From Planctomycetaceae bacterium (lineage in GTDB: Bacteria > Planctomycetota > Planctomycetia > Planctomycetales > Planctomycetaceae), in the NCBI GenBank assembly GCA_014762625.1, contig JABURQ010000174.1, positions 36,662 through 100,661 of the forward strand: a stretch of 64,000 nucleotides of DNA. Reading direction: 5' to 3'. Both the position numbers and the translations under genes were made by a program. Of the stretch, positions 36,414 to 46,436 are shown in pieces (position 1 is the first letter of the stretch; each line of letters opens with the position of its first letter). The notes under the pieces were generated by a model, which saw only the letters and a list, made by a program, of their open reading frames with translations, was not told the DNA's origin and made no database searches.

Positions 36414-36512
36414 TTTACCCCTCCACGGGACAATTGTTTGTGTCACTCAGTTCTGTGAGTAACATTGTTATGGATTCGATTCTGAGGGGAATCATAAATC
36501 TCACTGAGAAAT

Positions 36513-36544
36513 CTCCGCCCGGCCCAAACGCGAACCGGGCAGAG
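36513..36544 (-). terminator. hairpin after the second PEP-CTERM gene
   Basis: CTCCGCCCGG (36513-36522) pairs with CCGGGCAGAG (36535-36544), one mismatch. The T-rich tail on the minus strand is weak (ATTTCTC). Confidence 0.55.
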
Positions 36545-36566
36545 TGTTTTCATTACAAATCAGGGA

Positions 36567-37298
36567 TCAGGCAGCAAGCTCGGAAGCTTGTTTCCGACGA
36601 CGTCGAGCGACACCGCATCCGGCCAGCAGACCACCGAGTCCCATGATCGCCAAAGAGGCGGGTTCTGGGGTGGTAGCAACAATGCTGGTAAGATTGATAT
36701 CGGTCCCGTTTTGGGTGAGTGCAACGTCACCTGTGAGGCGTAAAGCCGTGACAGTGGTGAAGTCTGCCGTTCCTGAGAATTGATTAAAACCCACAAAAAC
36801 ATCAGATGTAATATTTCCACTCGAAACCGGTATGGTATAGCTAGACGAATCTGTTGTTGAACTCCAGACAGTGAAAGTAAGCGTTGTGCCAAGGTCTGAA
36901 GCAACGCCAGTGAACAGAATGCCAGTGTTTGCTCCTGCTTGAGTAAGGTCGATGCCTCCGAGGCCGGACGCAGTGTCAATTACAGAGGAATTGTCAATAC
37001 CATCATAAACGAGTTCGAATTTACCATCGGTATTATTCGACTCAGAATACAAGGTCATGCCAGCTCCTGAAAACGAATTGTTAATGTCAAGGTCAACTCG
37101 TCCTTCAGAGCCGAAATTTGTAATTAGTGAGTCTCGTTCGCCACCAATCATGGTACCTGCTACGGACTCGGTCGTTGTAGCCCCTCCTGCTGCACTCAGT
37201 GTTTGTGAGCCGCTAGAGAAATCGTCAATAATCAAATCTGCTTGTGCAACACTGCTAAAAGCCATCAGGGCTGCAGCGGCAAGTGTGAAAATTCTCAT
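36567..37298 (-). CDS. PEP-CTERM sorted surface protein
   Basis: 243 residues from the ATG at 37298 (MRIFTLAAAALMAF); AAGGAA lies 6 bases upstream, and the 75-residue longer frame is rejected because it lacks a signal peptide. The body is Ser/Thr/Gly-rich and beta-like (DLIIDDFSSGSQTLSAAGG, FTVWSSTTDSSSYTI). The C-terminus TPEPASLAIMGLGGLLAGCG plus RRRRKQ is a PEP-CTERM signal nearly identical to that of the neighbouring protein. Substrate of the local exosortase; structural role inferred. Confidence 0.9.
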   Translation of the reverse strand: MRIFTLAAAALMAFSSVAQADLIIDDFSSGSQTLSAAGGATTTESVAGTMIGGERDSLITNFGSEGRVDLDINNSFSGAGMTLYSESNNTDGKFELVYDGIDNSSVIDTASGLGGIDLTQAGANTGILFTGVASDLGTTLTFTVWSSTTDSSSYTIPVSSGNITSDVFVGFNQFSGTADFTTVTALRLTGDVALTQNGTDINLTSIVATTPEPASLAIMGLGGLLAGCGVARRRRKQASELAA

Positions 37299-37325
37299 TG
37301 TAATTTCCTTAATCATTTTTTGTCT

Positions 37326-37348
37326 AAAAAGAGCGCGATATTTCGCGC
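37326..37348 (-). terminator. Rho-independent terminator of the 138-residue protein gene
   Basis: GCGCGA (37333-37338) pairs with TCGCGC (37343-37348) across TATT; on the minus strand it is followed by a short spacer and TTTTT. It separates the gene at 37384 from the PEP-CTERM gene downstream. Confidence 0.75.
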
Positions 37349-37383
37349 ATCGTACGTTCAAAAAAACGTGTCGAGAAAAATGA

Positions 37384-37800
37384 TTAAGCGCAGGGTGGGC
37401 GGAAGATGTCCGCAATGAGCAAGCGAGGATGATAGGGAATCTCGCGCAAGCAGAGCGGCGAGACCATTGATGGAGTGGGCAGAATCGGACTGATAAGCAG
37501 AGCGGCCGGAGCGGTGGAGCCACCGGTCACAGTTGAGTTACCAGCAGACATTCCGCCGTGACTGGAGGAGAGACCCACCAGACGATCGATCTGTTCCAGA
37601 CGTTCCAGCAAAGTGTTGACCGGAAGTTCCGGTGCAGAATCAGCAATATCGAAGTTGGCGGCCATGCTGCTGGAAGCCGTCGATAAGTTTGGTAATTCCA
37701 CAGAATCACTCAACGACAAATAACCAGCGTCAGCGATTGAAGCTTGCCAGCAGCAAGCGACCGCAGTCAGCAGGAGAAGTTGTCGGAGTCGGGAATTCAT
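37384..37800 (-). CDS. small secreted protein of unknown function
   Basis: 138 residues. Signal peptide RQLLLLTAVACCWQASIADAG, then a Ser-rich region, one short helix (VNTLLERLEQIDRLVGLSSS) and a C-terminus with LREIPYHPRLLIADIF. No PEP-CTERM signal and no recognised family. It lies between the giant TPR gene and the PEP-CTERM genes on the same strand. Confidence 0.65.
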   Translation of the reverse strand: MNSRLRQLLLLTAVACCWQASIADAGYLSLSDSVELPNLSTASSSMAANFDIADSAPELPVNTLLERLEQIDRLVGLSSSHGGMSAGNSTVTGGSTAPAALLISPILPTPSMVSPLCLREIPYHPRLLIADIFRPPCA

Positions 37801-37936
37801 GAATCGATTTCTTGGTAGTGAAGTTACCTACTGAACAGACTAGCGAAGATGGTCTAAGAAATACAATCGGAATCTGCCGATTTTGCCAAATTTTTTTGAG
37901 TACGGGGAAATTCCCTACGGATTGGCAAGACACCAG

Positions 37937-40900
37937 CTAACGAATCGCCAGCAGGCTTTCGCGTAATTTTTGGGTTTGTGACTGTTCCAGGGGGTGTAAG
38001 TTGGCGAAATCAAGCCCCTCAGTCAGAGCTCGCTCGAAGGACTCGCGGGCTTCCTGTTTTCGTCCAGCCTGCATTTGAGCCCGCGCTAAATGCAGGTACT
38101 TCGTCGCTGAAGGTGATGCTTTGATGGCTTTCTCCAGAAGGGCGATGGCGGCGGTGTGATTATTGGCGGCCAGTTCGACGGTCGCTTTGGTATCGAGCAA
38201 TTCCGAGTTGGGGCCGAGCAGTTCGATCGCCTGGTCAATCCATTCCCGCGCTTTCTGCGTACGGATTTCGGACTGATTTCGCATGGCAAACAGCCAGGCG
38301 AGGTTATTGAGGCTGATGAAATTGTTAGGGCTTTGCGAAATCACCTGGAGGTAGGTGATTTCTGCCGCGTCGTACTCTTCGCGATAATCCTGTAAGTCGG
38401 CAAGACGCCGAAGAAGCTTGGGATTGGCGGGATCCTGTTCAAGGACCGTGTCCAGCATGGTCTGCACCCGTTGCTGCTGTTCCGCCGTCAACTTCCCGGT
38501 TCGTACCAGTGCAATGAGGTTTTGGAGAGTAGAGGAGGCATTGGTGGGTTTGATTTTTTGCTCAGCGAGTTGCAGAGCCTGTTCGACTTTTCCCTGCCGC
38601 CCGTAGAGCGAGATTAACACGACAAAGGCTTGTTCGTCGTCAGTGACCTGCATGTAACGATCGTAGGTCGATTCCGCGGCCGCCAGTTCACCAAATCTAT
38701 CGAGGTGCTCCGAACACTCTCGCAACCGCGTCGCGTAAATCTTCTTCTGTACCGCCGGAGAGTCGAGCAGGGGCTTGATGGTTTCGAATGCCGCGTCAAA
38801 ATTCTCATTTGATAACTGCCGATCGGCCTGCTGGATACGGTTCTGGTTGATACGATTGTTGATGCCGTCCACCTCCAGTACCCAGCGGAACGCCCGGTCA
38901 AACTCCCGGCGGGCGATCGTGTCTTCGAAAATCGTTCGGGCTGGTGTGGATTCCGAGAGGTTGTCGGCGTAGTTCTGAATCAGCTGAATCGCTTCCTGCT
39001 GTTGGTTCACGGCTTGCTGATGTCGAGCCCGGAGCGAAATGGTGACGATTGAATCGGTAAGACGTTGTTCCAGGTGCTCGATGTGCGAGGTGGCACGGTC
39101 GGCCGCCTGTTGGATTTCGCCTTGATCGGCATTGTTATCGGCTAGTTTCTGAGCACGGTCGATGTAAAAAGTAGCCGCAAAGTTGTGGATCAATTGCTTT
39201 TGAGGAGCCTCTGCCACTAATTCCTTAACCCCCTCCTCCGCCAGACGCGAATCACCGACGAACTCCTGAAGCGTGATCAGTCGAAAGCGGTCCGCCAGCG
39301 AGAGCGGTTGGATCTCGTTGATTTGTTCCAACACTCGGAGAAGTTCGACCCGAAAGTCGTAGGCGTTATAGCGACTCAAGATTGAGGCCCGTGCAAGCAG
39401 ATTTCTCAGGCGTCCCGATTCATCTTCAGGGAGGGAGTGTTCCAATTGGCGGACTGATTGGAGCGCAGAGGAATAGGTCCCTGACAGGGTAGCGAGGTAG
39501 GTGAGACGGGATTGAGCCTGATCGACGATTCCGGGAGCCTTGCCTTGTGCCAGCTTCTGCACTTTTTCCAGATGGAGGCGTTCCCGGTTGGTGTCTTTGA
39601 TGCGGCGAAAGAACTCGGCGACTCGGATTTGTAGGGCGAGATTCTCGGGCTCGGCGGATAGGGCTCGATCGTAGGCGGCGGTTGCCTGCTCGTAGTCACC
39701 AACCAGTTCGTAGCAGATGGCCAAAGTGACTGGCTTCAGAAGAGGAGGAGTCGCCGGCAATTCTCGAACGGCTTGTTCGATCACTTGTGTTGCATTATCC
39801 GGTTTTCCAATTTTCAGATAAAATGTAACGAAACTGGTCCAGACCCGGGCTTCATGCGGGGCCAGTTGAGCGGCTTGTTGGAAATTCTGCTCGGCGGTGT
39901 CTAAAAAATCGTCCAGTTTATCGGAAGCAGGGTTTTCGATTTCTTCGGTTTCGTATTCGATCAGAGTCAGCAGTCCCTCGGTCAAGCGCTGCTGAAACTC
40001 AGGAGATTTTTTGACCGATTCGCGGATCACGCTGAAGGCATCCTGTTCCTGATTCCGTCGAAAATAGACGGCCGCCAGATTCCGAGCCATCGAGGTCGTG
40101 AAATTCTGCGGATCCTGCCGACGAATACGCTCGGCCAGCCTTTGGGCCTCTCTGAGTCGCCCTTCTTCAAACAGGTTTCCGAGAACGATCTGGTAGATGC
40201 GGGGATTTCGGGCTCCCTGATCGATGGCTTGTGAGTAGTAACGAATTTGACCGGGTATGTCTCCCAACAGTTCAGCCAGATAGCCGCGGAGAAGACTGAC
40301 GCGGTCCCACCGCGGCCTCTGTTCGTTGAGCTGGTCGAGTAAACTTTTCGCTTGCTCGATGTGACTGGGATCGAGCGAGTTCTTTTTCTCAGTGCTGCTC
40401 TTCTCCAGTTGGCGAACATGCCACGTCGCCAGGTGGAAGTTCCCCCAGGGGCCTCCAGTCCCTTCGATGCGGCGGATGTTGTCGAGCGCCAGTTGGAACT
40501 CGTCTTCAAGATCCTGAGCCAGTGATTCTTGACACAATGCCAACTGGTAGGGGAGATGGTCGGGCTGTTTCTCAGCCAGCAATTTCCAGGTGTCGTATTT
40601 CTTTTGATCCTGATCGAGCTGAGTGTAGATCGACGTCAGGTTCTCCAGGATGGTAATTTGTTCGTCCGCTGGATACTTGCCCAGATTGAGCCGGAGTCGC
40701 TGAGCCTGCTCATCCAGTTCCTCGTCCGATTTCCGTTGGAAGATCAACAGTTCGGAGAGCGCTAGGTCGCCGCTGTCCCCCAGTTCCTGTCGGGCTTCTG
40801 AGAGGATAGTTTGCGCCCGACTCACCTTTTGAGCCGTGTCCTGGTCTCGACGGAGCAGTTGTAAGCGGATCAGGCTTTGCCAGAGATTGGATTTCTCATC

Positions 40901-43072
40901 GCGATTCAGGTTGGGTAATTCGAGAGCCGCATGAAGTGTATTTGCGGCTTCGTCGAATTGTCCCTGTTGTGATTGGAGTTCGACCGCCAGCAGCTGATAG
41001 TCCGGGTTTTGGGGATCCTCTTTCAGTAATTTAGCCACGAGATCATTCGGCACTGACCAGTCCCGTTCGGATTCCGGCTTGGCCCGCTCGACCCGGATTT
41101 GCAAACGGGCGATTTCAGCCGCCGCCGAGCTGATGCCAAACTGCTTTGAGAGTTCATAATAATGTTGATAAGCTTCCTGAATCTGGCCATTTTCGGCTAA
41201 GGCCCCGGCGAGTCCAAGACGTCCGGGAATCCAGGTGGGATCGGTCTCAAACGCGGTTCGAAATAACGCCAGTCGCGATTCGGTGTGATTGAGTTGTTCG
41301 TAACAGCGAGCGAGCAGCAGGTCGGTTTTTCGTCGAAGTGCCTGCCGTTCGAAAAGCTGACGTTTGGCGGACTGAAGTTCTTCGACGACGTCACCCCACG
41401 TAAGATTATTTGTGTTTGCTTCCGTGGAAATCATGGCAGGGTTGGAACGACGCACCAGAGAGGCAAAATGGTGGTGAGCTTCCAGGTAATCCAATAAGCC
41501 GTCGTCGCGAATCAGCGTCGCCAATTCCTCACGAAGTGTGTCGAGTTGTTGTGACGCTTCTTGCGCTAGCTTGGAGGAAAAGATTTCGGTTTCGATGATC
41601 GAGAGCAGCACCTGAGCCAACTCAGTCCGCAACTCGATTTCCAGCACGTTGAGCACTCCGAGTTTGCGATCACGCTCTTCCAGATCGGTCATCGTCAGGT
41701 GATCTTCACGCACAGCGGGTAGTTCGTCGATGGCGTTTTCCAGATATTCGCGGGCTTTCAGGATGGTGGATTCCCGTTCTTCGGGATTGGTGAGAAAACC
41801 CGACTGGTAGGATTTGGCATTGGCGAGTAGCAGGTCGTAACGCAGGTCCGTGGGGTTGGCTTCATCCCCCAGAAGAGCCTGTTCTTCCGCTTCCTGAATC
41901 GCTGCCAGAGCTTGTGGGATCTTTCCAGATTGATAAAGATTATTTGCCTTTTGGAAGGCAAATTGGGAGCGAAACATGACCACATCGGAGTTGGACTGGT
42001 CGGTTTCGGCGATCTGTTGCAGTTCTGTTTCGACACGCTCCAAATCGCCATGCGAGAGATGGTATCTGGCGCGAGAGAGGTAGGCGTCATACTTAGGAAT
42101 CACTTCGTTCGGCATCTTGTCCAGTAAAAACTGGACAAGCGGATAAGCTCTCGACTTCAGAAGGTTCTGGCCGTAAATGAGGCTGTCGATTGTTTGCTCA
42201 TCGAGTTCACGAATTTCTCCGTCTTTCTCGTCAGAAACTTCTGTTTTCTCGGAAGAATTCAAGGGCTGAGGCAAGCTTGTCAGCCACTCGTCAGCGATCG
42301 AGCAGCAATCATAAGGAGGGGCTTCCAACTGAGTCCGGATCGCTTTCTCAGAGGGAATGTCGTCTCCGAGAGTCTCGGCCGTCCCGATGGCTCGTTCGTA
42401 AAATTCGACGCGCGTGGGATCCTGGCTCAAGGCGGCAATGTAACCGGTGAGGGCTTCTTCGGGATGATCGAGGGCCGCCTCTGACTGGGCGGTGAGATAA
42501 AACAGTTCCGCGCGATCCCACTCCCAATCCGCACGCTCCTGCGGGGCGGTTTTGTCCAACACCGCATGCAGTTTATCGAGATGAACCTGGACTTGCTCGA
42601 ATTCATTGAGTTTGAGCAGGAGTTGGACAAGGCGGTACCGTAATTCCGGTGCGTCCGATCGGCCAGGCGATTCACGCAAGATTTTTGCATAAATACCGCT
42701 CACAGTTCGCCAGTTTCGAACCGAGGGGGCAGATTGATCCATCAGCTCTCCAAGCTGCACCATGGCGTCTGTGTCGTCGGGAACGAGCTTCACATACTGG
42801 GCCAATAAGCTGATGGCCTTTGCGTTGTCACCTTCCTCGAGAGCCGCGTGGGCATTATCTCGGAGAACTCCGGCGTTTCGTGTGACCTGGAGGTCGTGCA
42901 GGAAAAAAAGCACGATCCCTACGAGAACTGTGACAATTCCTAATCCAAACAGAAATCTGGTGTTCAGTTTTTTAATCTGAACCGAATTATTGGGCCCCCC
43001 TCCGGTCCGAGAAGAATTGGCAGACGTGGATGCTGATTTGCGAGTTTTTGTTGACTGCTTTAGGCCGGACAT
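37937..43072 (-). CDS. very large membrane-anchored TPR protein (exosortase/EPS locus)
   Basis: 1711 residues from the ATG at 43072 (MSGLKQSTKTRKS), which has GAGGA 8 bases upstream. A short basic N-terminus, one helix (FLFGLGIVTVLVGIVLFFL), then tandem TPR and TPR-like repeats over nearly the whole length, such as ALEEGDNAKAISLLAQYVKL near the start and AANNHTAAIALLEKAI near the end. The soluble part should lie outside the cytoplasm. Its place matches the large PrsT-type TPR proteins of exosortase/PEP-CTERM EPS loci, which are thought to organise synthesis or export; it is about twice their usual length. Strongly Glu/Gln-rich. Confidence 0.85.
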   Translation of the reverse strand: MSGLKQSTKTRKSASTSANSSRTGGGPNNSVQIKKLNTRFLFGLGIVTVLVGIVLFFLHDLQVTRNAGVLRDNAHAALEEGDNAKAISLLAQYVKLVPDDTDAMVQLGELMDQSAPSVRNWRTVSGIYAKILRESPGRSDAPELRYRLVQLLLKLNEFEQVQVHLDKLHAVLDKTAPQERADWEWDRAELFYLTAQSEAALDHPEEALTGYIAALSQDPTRVEFYERAIGTAETLGDDIPSEKAIRTQLEAPPYDCCSIADEWLTSLPQPLNSSEKTEVSDEKDGEIRELDEQTIDSLIYGQNLLKSRAYPLVQFLLDKMPNEVIPKYDAYLSRARYHLSHGDLERVETELQQIAETDQSNSDVVMFRSQFAFQKANNLYQSGKIPQALAAIQEAEEQALLGDEANPTDLRYDLLLANAKSYQSGFLTNPEERESTILKAREYLENAIDELPAVREDHLTMTDLEERDRKLGVLNVLEIELRTELAQVLLSIIETEIFSSKLAQEASQQLDTLREELATLIRDDGLLDYLEAHHHFASLVRRSNPAMISTEANTNNLTWGDVVEELQSAKRQLFERQALRRKTDLLLARCYEQLNHTESRLALFRTAFETDPTWIPGRLGLAGALAENGQIQEAYQHYYELSKQFGISSAAAEIARLQIRVERAKPESERDWSVPNDLVAKLLKEDPQNPDYQLLAVELQSQQGQFDEAANTLHAALELPNLNRDEKSNLWQSLIRLQLLRRDQDTAQKVSRAQTILSEARQELGDSGDLALSELLIFQRKSDEELDEQAQRLRLNLGKYPADEQITILENLTSIYTQLDQDQKKYDTWKLLAEKQPDHLPYQLALCQESLAQDLEDEFQLALDNIRRIEGTGGPWGNFHLATWHVRQLEKSSTEKKNSLDPSHIEQAKSLLDQLNEQRPRWDRVSLLRGYLAELLGDIPGQIRYYSQAIDQGARNPRIYQIVLGNLFEEGRLREAQRLAERIRRQDPQNFTTSMARNLAAVYFRRNQEQDAFSVIRESVKKSPEFQQRLTEGLLTLIEYETEEIENPASDKLDDFLDTAEQNFQQAAQLAPHEARVWTSFVTFYLKIGKPDNATQVIEQAVRELPATPPLLKPVTLAICYELVGDYEQATAAYDRALSAEPENLALQIRVAEFFRRIKDTNRERLHLEKVQKLAQGKAPGIVDQAQSRLTYLATLSGTYSSALQSVRQLEHSLPEDESGRLRNLLARASILSRYNAYDFRVELLRVLEQINEIQPLSLADRFRLITLQEFVGDSRLAEEGVKELVAEAPQKQLIHNFAATFYIDRAQKLADNNADQGEIQQAADRATSHIEHLEQRLTDSIVTISLRARHQQAVNQQQEAIQLIQNYADNLSESTPARTIFEDTIARREFDRAFRWVLEVDGINNRINQNRIQQADRQLSNENFDAAFETIKPLLDSPAVQKKIYATRLRECSEHLDRFGELAAAESTYDRYMQVTDDEQAFVVLISLYGRQGKVEQALQLAEQKIKPTNASSTLQNLIALVRTGKLTAEQQQRVQTMLDTVLEQDPANPKLLRRLADLQDYREEYDAAEITYLQVISQSPNNFISLNNLAWLFAMRNQSEIRTQKAREWIDQAIELLGPNSELLDTKATVELAANNHTAAIALLEKAIKASPSATKYLHLARAQMQAGRKQEARESFERALTEGLDFANLHPLEQSQTQKLRESLLAIR

Positions 43073-43664
43073 TGAAAAAATCCTCGAGTAAACGAACCGT
43101 TCCGCGAAATGTGTCATCGATTCAGAGGGGCTTCAATGACGTTGGCAAAACAGAAGTGCCAGTAGGTACATATGCGATGTGTTAAGGAAGGAGTCCAGCT
43201 TTCAACATTCATATTTCAGTCACATCAATCTTGAAAGCGTGGTTGTCCTGATCCTAACTTTGACGTCTTCAGCTAGATGGTGTTGACCGCGTTTGGAACT
43301 GCCACGATGACACAAAAGCTAATGACAGAATGTGTTCGCACGTGCATGGAGGAATCCTCTATACAATCCATTGAAAACATGAGCGCAACCAAAAGCAAGA
43401 GAGAGATAATGATTTTTCCCAAAATAGCGACTGGGAAGATGAGGCAACAATGAGAGGCGGAGCCAGAGTATGTTGGAGAAGTCGCGATAAGCTCGTGATG
43501 AGGAGGAGAATTAATACGAGTAATGGCTCGGCCACAAAGCAATCGACAACCTTGTTAGAGCAATCTTTACCCGAATGTGTTCAATGTCTGCAATTCACTG
43601 CTGCGTAACAATGCGGCTTAATAGGGGGATGGCTGTCTGGCAGATATCATCATTCTACTAGCCA
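43073..43664. other. intergenic, no gene recognised
   Basis: About 590 bases upstream of the giant TPR gene. It holds a TGGCAC...TTTTGC element near 43150-43170 (minus strand) that resembles sigma-54 sites but with a 12-base rather than 10-base GG-GC spacing. Nothing else was recognised. Confidence 0.4.
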
Positions 43665-44315
43665 TCAGTCGTAGGACTTGCGAGGGACCGTTTCTTCGGC
43701 AATCGGAGCCGGTGGTAAAGTTTGATTTCCCGAAGGAATGACCATTTGCGGCGAATGATTCACCCCATCGACTGATTGATGATAGCAGGGTTGCGGTTGT
43801 AGCGTTCGCCAACAGGTCTCGTAATATCCGTAGCTCGGGTGGCAATAGGGTCTCGTCACCGGATAGAGAGTTTTGGTGTGTTTGTGGTAATTGAAGTAGG
43901 TTCTCCGTCGCAGTTCGCGTTTTTTCTTCTGGTGGGAGGAGAGGTGCTCCTCACAGTGGTTCATTCCCGTTTCACAGCCTTGTGTGCAGGTATCGCAGCT
44001 TTGTGTGCAATTGGAATTGAGCACAGGGGCGTTGGAGTGTCCTTCTGGCAGGACGGGACTGCTGGCGATTTCAGAATAGCCTGTGTAGTGGGTGGCTTGC
44101 TCGTGGTAGCTTGCGGGACGAATCTGCCCTGTATCCGCGTGCGATTGTATGAGTTGCGTGGAAATCGGAGGTGGAATTAGCGATTCTGTTGGTCTCTCCA
44201 GGCTGGCCATCATGGCATCACCCAGGGTTTGAGTTTGCGCCTGGCATGACGATGATAGGGGAAGAACCACAGCTAAGCCCGTGATCAGCAGTAATGCGGG
44301 AAATTTCGAGATCAT
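43665..44315 (-). CDS. secreted Cys/Tyr/His-rich protein
   Basis: 216 residues; AGGAA before the ATG. Signal peptide LLLITGLAVVLPLSSSCQA, a low-complexity middle, then a Cys cluster (NCTQSCDTCTQGCETGMNHC), a Lys/Arg stretch (HQKKKRELRRRTYFNYHKH) and the Tyr-rich PYCHPSYGYYETCWR, which resembles motifs in many planctomycete secreted proteins. At least ten cysteines in the mature part suggest disulfide-rich structure. Possible cell-wall component; no function known. Confidence 0.65.
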   Translation of the reverse strand: MISKFPALLLITGLAVVLPLSSSCQAQTQTLGDAMMASLERPTESLIPPPISTQLIQSHADTGQIRPASYHEQATHYTGYSEIASSPVLPEGHSNAPVLNSNCTQSCDTCTQGCETGMNHCEEHLSSHQKKKRELRRRTYFNYHKHTKTLYPVTRPYCHPSYGYYETCWRTLQPQPCYHQSVDGVNHSPQMVIPSGNQTLPPAPIAEETVPRKSYD

Positions 44316-44364
44316 TGTGATTCCTGTACTTTCTCAAAAAAACTTCATCAACCGGAGCAGCTCG

Positions 44365-44724
44365 TTATCGGGAACGAAAATAGCCACCGAGATTATGAAA
44401 TGATGTAGAATGACCGGTGGTTCCCAAGTAGCTCGTACGCTTCTGTTGCTGGATCGATTGAAATCGCTCATTGACGTCAGAACGGAGTTCTTGGATGGAC
44501 CGGTTCAGCTGTTGTTCGTTTTGTCGGAGTTCGATTGAAGGACGATACCGACGGTAATAGTTGAACGCTGTTCCTCGATTGGGACCGCGCTGGAGCAGAT
44601 CAAGTGCCGGAGGAATCGTGGGGGTTCCGGGACGTCCAAACGGCGGCTGCGCGCGGACCTGATGGGCCTGGACGGCGAATCCCAGGACGCATGCTGCGCT
44701 GCAGATGATGATTCGTAAAGTCAT
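44365..44724 (-). CDS. small secreted protein
   Basis: 119 residues; GAGG before the ATG. Signal peptide IICSAACVLGFAVQA, a Pro/Gly-rich region (PPFGRPGTPTIPPAL), then a charged helix (LRQNEQQLNRSIQELRSD) that may form a coiled coil, and an aromatic C-terminus. Not recognised. It lies between the Wza-like gene and the Cys-rich gene, probably in the same operon. Confidence 0.6.
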   Translation of the reverse strand: MTLRIIICSAACVLGFAVQAHQVRAQPPFGRPGTPTIPPALDLLQRGPNRGTAFNYYRRYRPSIELRQNEQQLNRSIQELRSDVNERFQSIQQQKRTSYLGTTGHSTSFHNLGGYFRSR

Positions 44725-44822
44725 GTCTTTACCTCGTATTATGTCACAGTCTGTTCGGGCTGTGCCCGCTGGTCAGGCCACTTCTTGCAATTCTCTCCTA
44801 ATGAGGTGTGACGACGCAAACG

Positions 44823-45995
44823 TCAAAAGCCGCCTCCTCCAAATCCGGCGCCTTGCTGATCGTAGAATTCGATGCTGCGTGCAACGCCTGTCCCCAAAGC
44901 GATAAAGCCAAGGACTCGTTCCGCCGGCGCCAGGAGCTTGGCGATGACGTTATCCGTCTTCACGAGCTTGTCGGCTTCAATGTATATACGGTCACCTGGA
45001 AACAGTTGGTAATTGGTGGTCGTGATCCCTTCTTGGGTGATGGCACTCCAGTGAACATCCAGGATTTGGGCTTGATCAACACCCGCTGGAGCGGGCCGGG
45101 CAATCCAGATCTTTTTGGACGAGACTGAGGACAGTCCTTCGATTTCAGAGATTGCATCCAGGACTGTTTCATTTCCCGTCACCGGCAATTTGGCGACCTG
45201 CTCTCCAAACCCGCCTCCATCGGTGATCACATAAATCGATTTGCTGTTGTAGGCCAGTACATCGACGCTTACTTCCGGTTTGTGGATATGTTGGGAGAGA
45301 TGTTGTTCGATAGCACGCTTGGCTTGCTGGAGCGTCATCCCTGTTACATAGACGCTTCCATAAATGCCCAGGGAGATAGAGCCATCCGGTCTGACGAGAT
45401 GCTCTCCAGCGATAACCTGTTTGCCGGCCAAGTCAGGAAGAGAAACGACGACTTGTGGCGATTTTAGTCCCGCCGGATTTCCCTCAACATCGGTTGTGTA
45501 GGTCTCTAAGTGGTTTTCGATGGCTTGCCTGGCACCATCCAGTGTTAGCCCCTCGACTTTGACGCTACCGTAAACGGGCCCAAGCTGAACCGTTCCATCG
45601 GGTTGAATGACAAAGGGGCCGTTGACGTATTTGTTTCGAACTTCCTGCTCAAATTCGTACTGATTCTGCATTTGCTCAACGGGGGACAGATTGGCAACGC
45701 CGGGTTGATCTGATGAGATCTGGAGAGGCGCAGGATTGCCGAGCTCAATCTGGAGTGTGTCTCCCACAGAAAGATTCACATTTTCGGTGCGGATGTTGTT
45801 GACAGCTTCGACCAACAGGATATCGGGAGGTTCAATCCGATAAGCAGGAAGCGTGGCCTTATCTAATTCTCTGGGGATGCCACTGTAATTGACCAGCGCC
45901 AATTCATCATTCACAACTTGACTGCTGGCACATCCCGCAAACGGGATCACCAGTAGGGTGCACATCAGAAGGTGCAAATGTTTGAAATGGCTCAT
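44823..45995 (-). CDS. polysaccharide export outer-membrane lipoprotein (Wza/BexD-like)
   Basis: 390 residues from the ATG at 45995, which has GGAGGAAG directly upstream. Lipoprotein signal ends in FAGC. A poly-export domain opens at about residue 50 (YRIEPPDILLVEAVN) and continues with FVIQPDGTVQLGPVYGSV and VRPDGSISLGIYGSVYV, so it has two consecutive export/SLBB-type repeats, followed by KPEVSVDVLAYNSKSIYV and a last SLBB-like domain ending FPGDRIYIEADK. This should form the outer-membrane channel for the glycan made by the right-hand operon. Transcribed away from the antiterminator gene. Confidence 0.92.
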   Translation of the reverse strand: MSHFKHLHLLMCTLLVIPFAGCASSQVVNDELALVNYSGIPRELDKATLPAYRIEPPDILLVEAVNNIRTENVNLSVGDTLQIELGNPAPLQISSDQPGVANLSPVEQMQNQYEFEQEVRNKYVNGPFVIQPDGTVQLGPVYGSVKVEGLTLDGARQAIENHLETYTTDVEGNPAGLKSPQVVVSLPDLAGKQVIAGEHLVRPDGSISLGIYGSVYVTGMTLQQAKRAIEQHLSQHIHKPEVSVDVLAYNSKSIYVITDGGGFGEQVAKLPVTGNETVLDAISEIEGLSSVSSKKIWIARPAPAGVDQAQILDVHWSAITQEGITTTNYQLFPGDRIYIEADKLVKTDNVIAKLLAPAERVLGFIALGTGVARSIEFYDQQGAGFGGGGF

Positions 45996-46436
45996 CGCTT
46001 CCTCCGTGGTCATGATGGTCCCTCAGTCCATAGAGGGTCCCCTAGAGCTGGCAGGCAGTTCTATTTAACAGTATCGGTCTGCGTTCCTGGATTGGTTGAA
46101 TGAAATTCTGACTTAAGTCACGAGGTAAACTGGTAGTGAAGTAGTGAAAACGAACGCTTTCAGCGATGAAACGACCCAACTTACTCAACAAAAATCCAGA
46201 CGTTGTTGATTTCTGACAACACTGTTTGAAGAGAACTTGAGCATTACATGTTAAATTCGGACAAATGTCAGGAAATTGAGGATCAGGTATTGATTGTGGT
46301 TGTACAGCTGGTTTTAATCCAAAGCAGAGAAGGTAAAAACGACTAGGGGAAACCACCATGGATTGGCAGGGTTCGGCCTTAGATCGTGATCATATTGTTG
46401 TAATTCCTCAATCGCTGTTTAAGCAAGGTTAAACCC
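45996..46436. promoter_or_regulatory. divergent hub between the two arms of the EPS locus
   Basis: About 440 bases that must hold both promoters of the EPS locus. I see no unambiguous -35/-10 pair. Candidate features are an AT-rich stretch at 46230-46270 and a GATC-N2-GATC motif near 46383. The rightward gene encodes a NusG-like factor, so a recruitment element in the leader is possible but not visible by eye. Confidence 0.45.

Noticed and set aside
43140..43175. sigma-54-like promoter before the giant TPR gene
   Set aside because: TGGCAC and TTTTGC are present on the minus strand, but the distance between GG and GC is 12, not 10, so it does not fit the known spacing.
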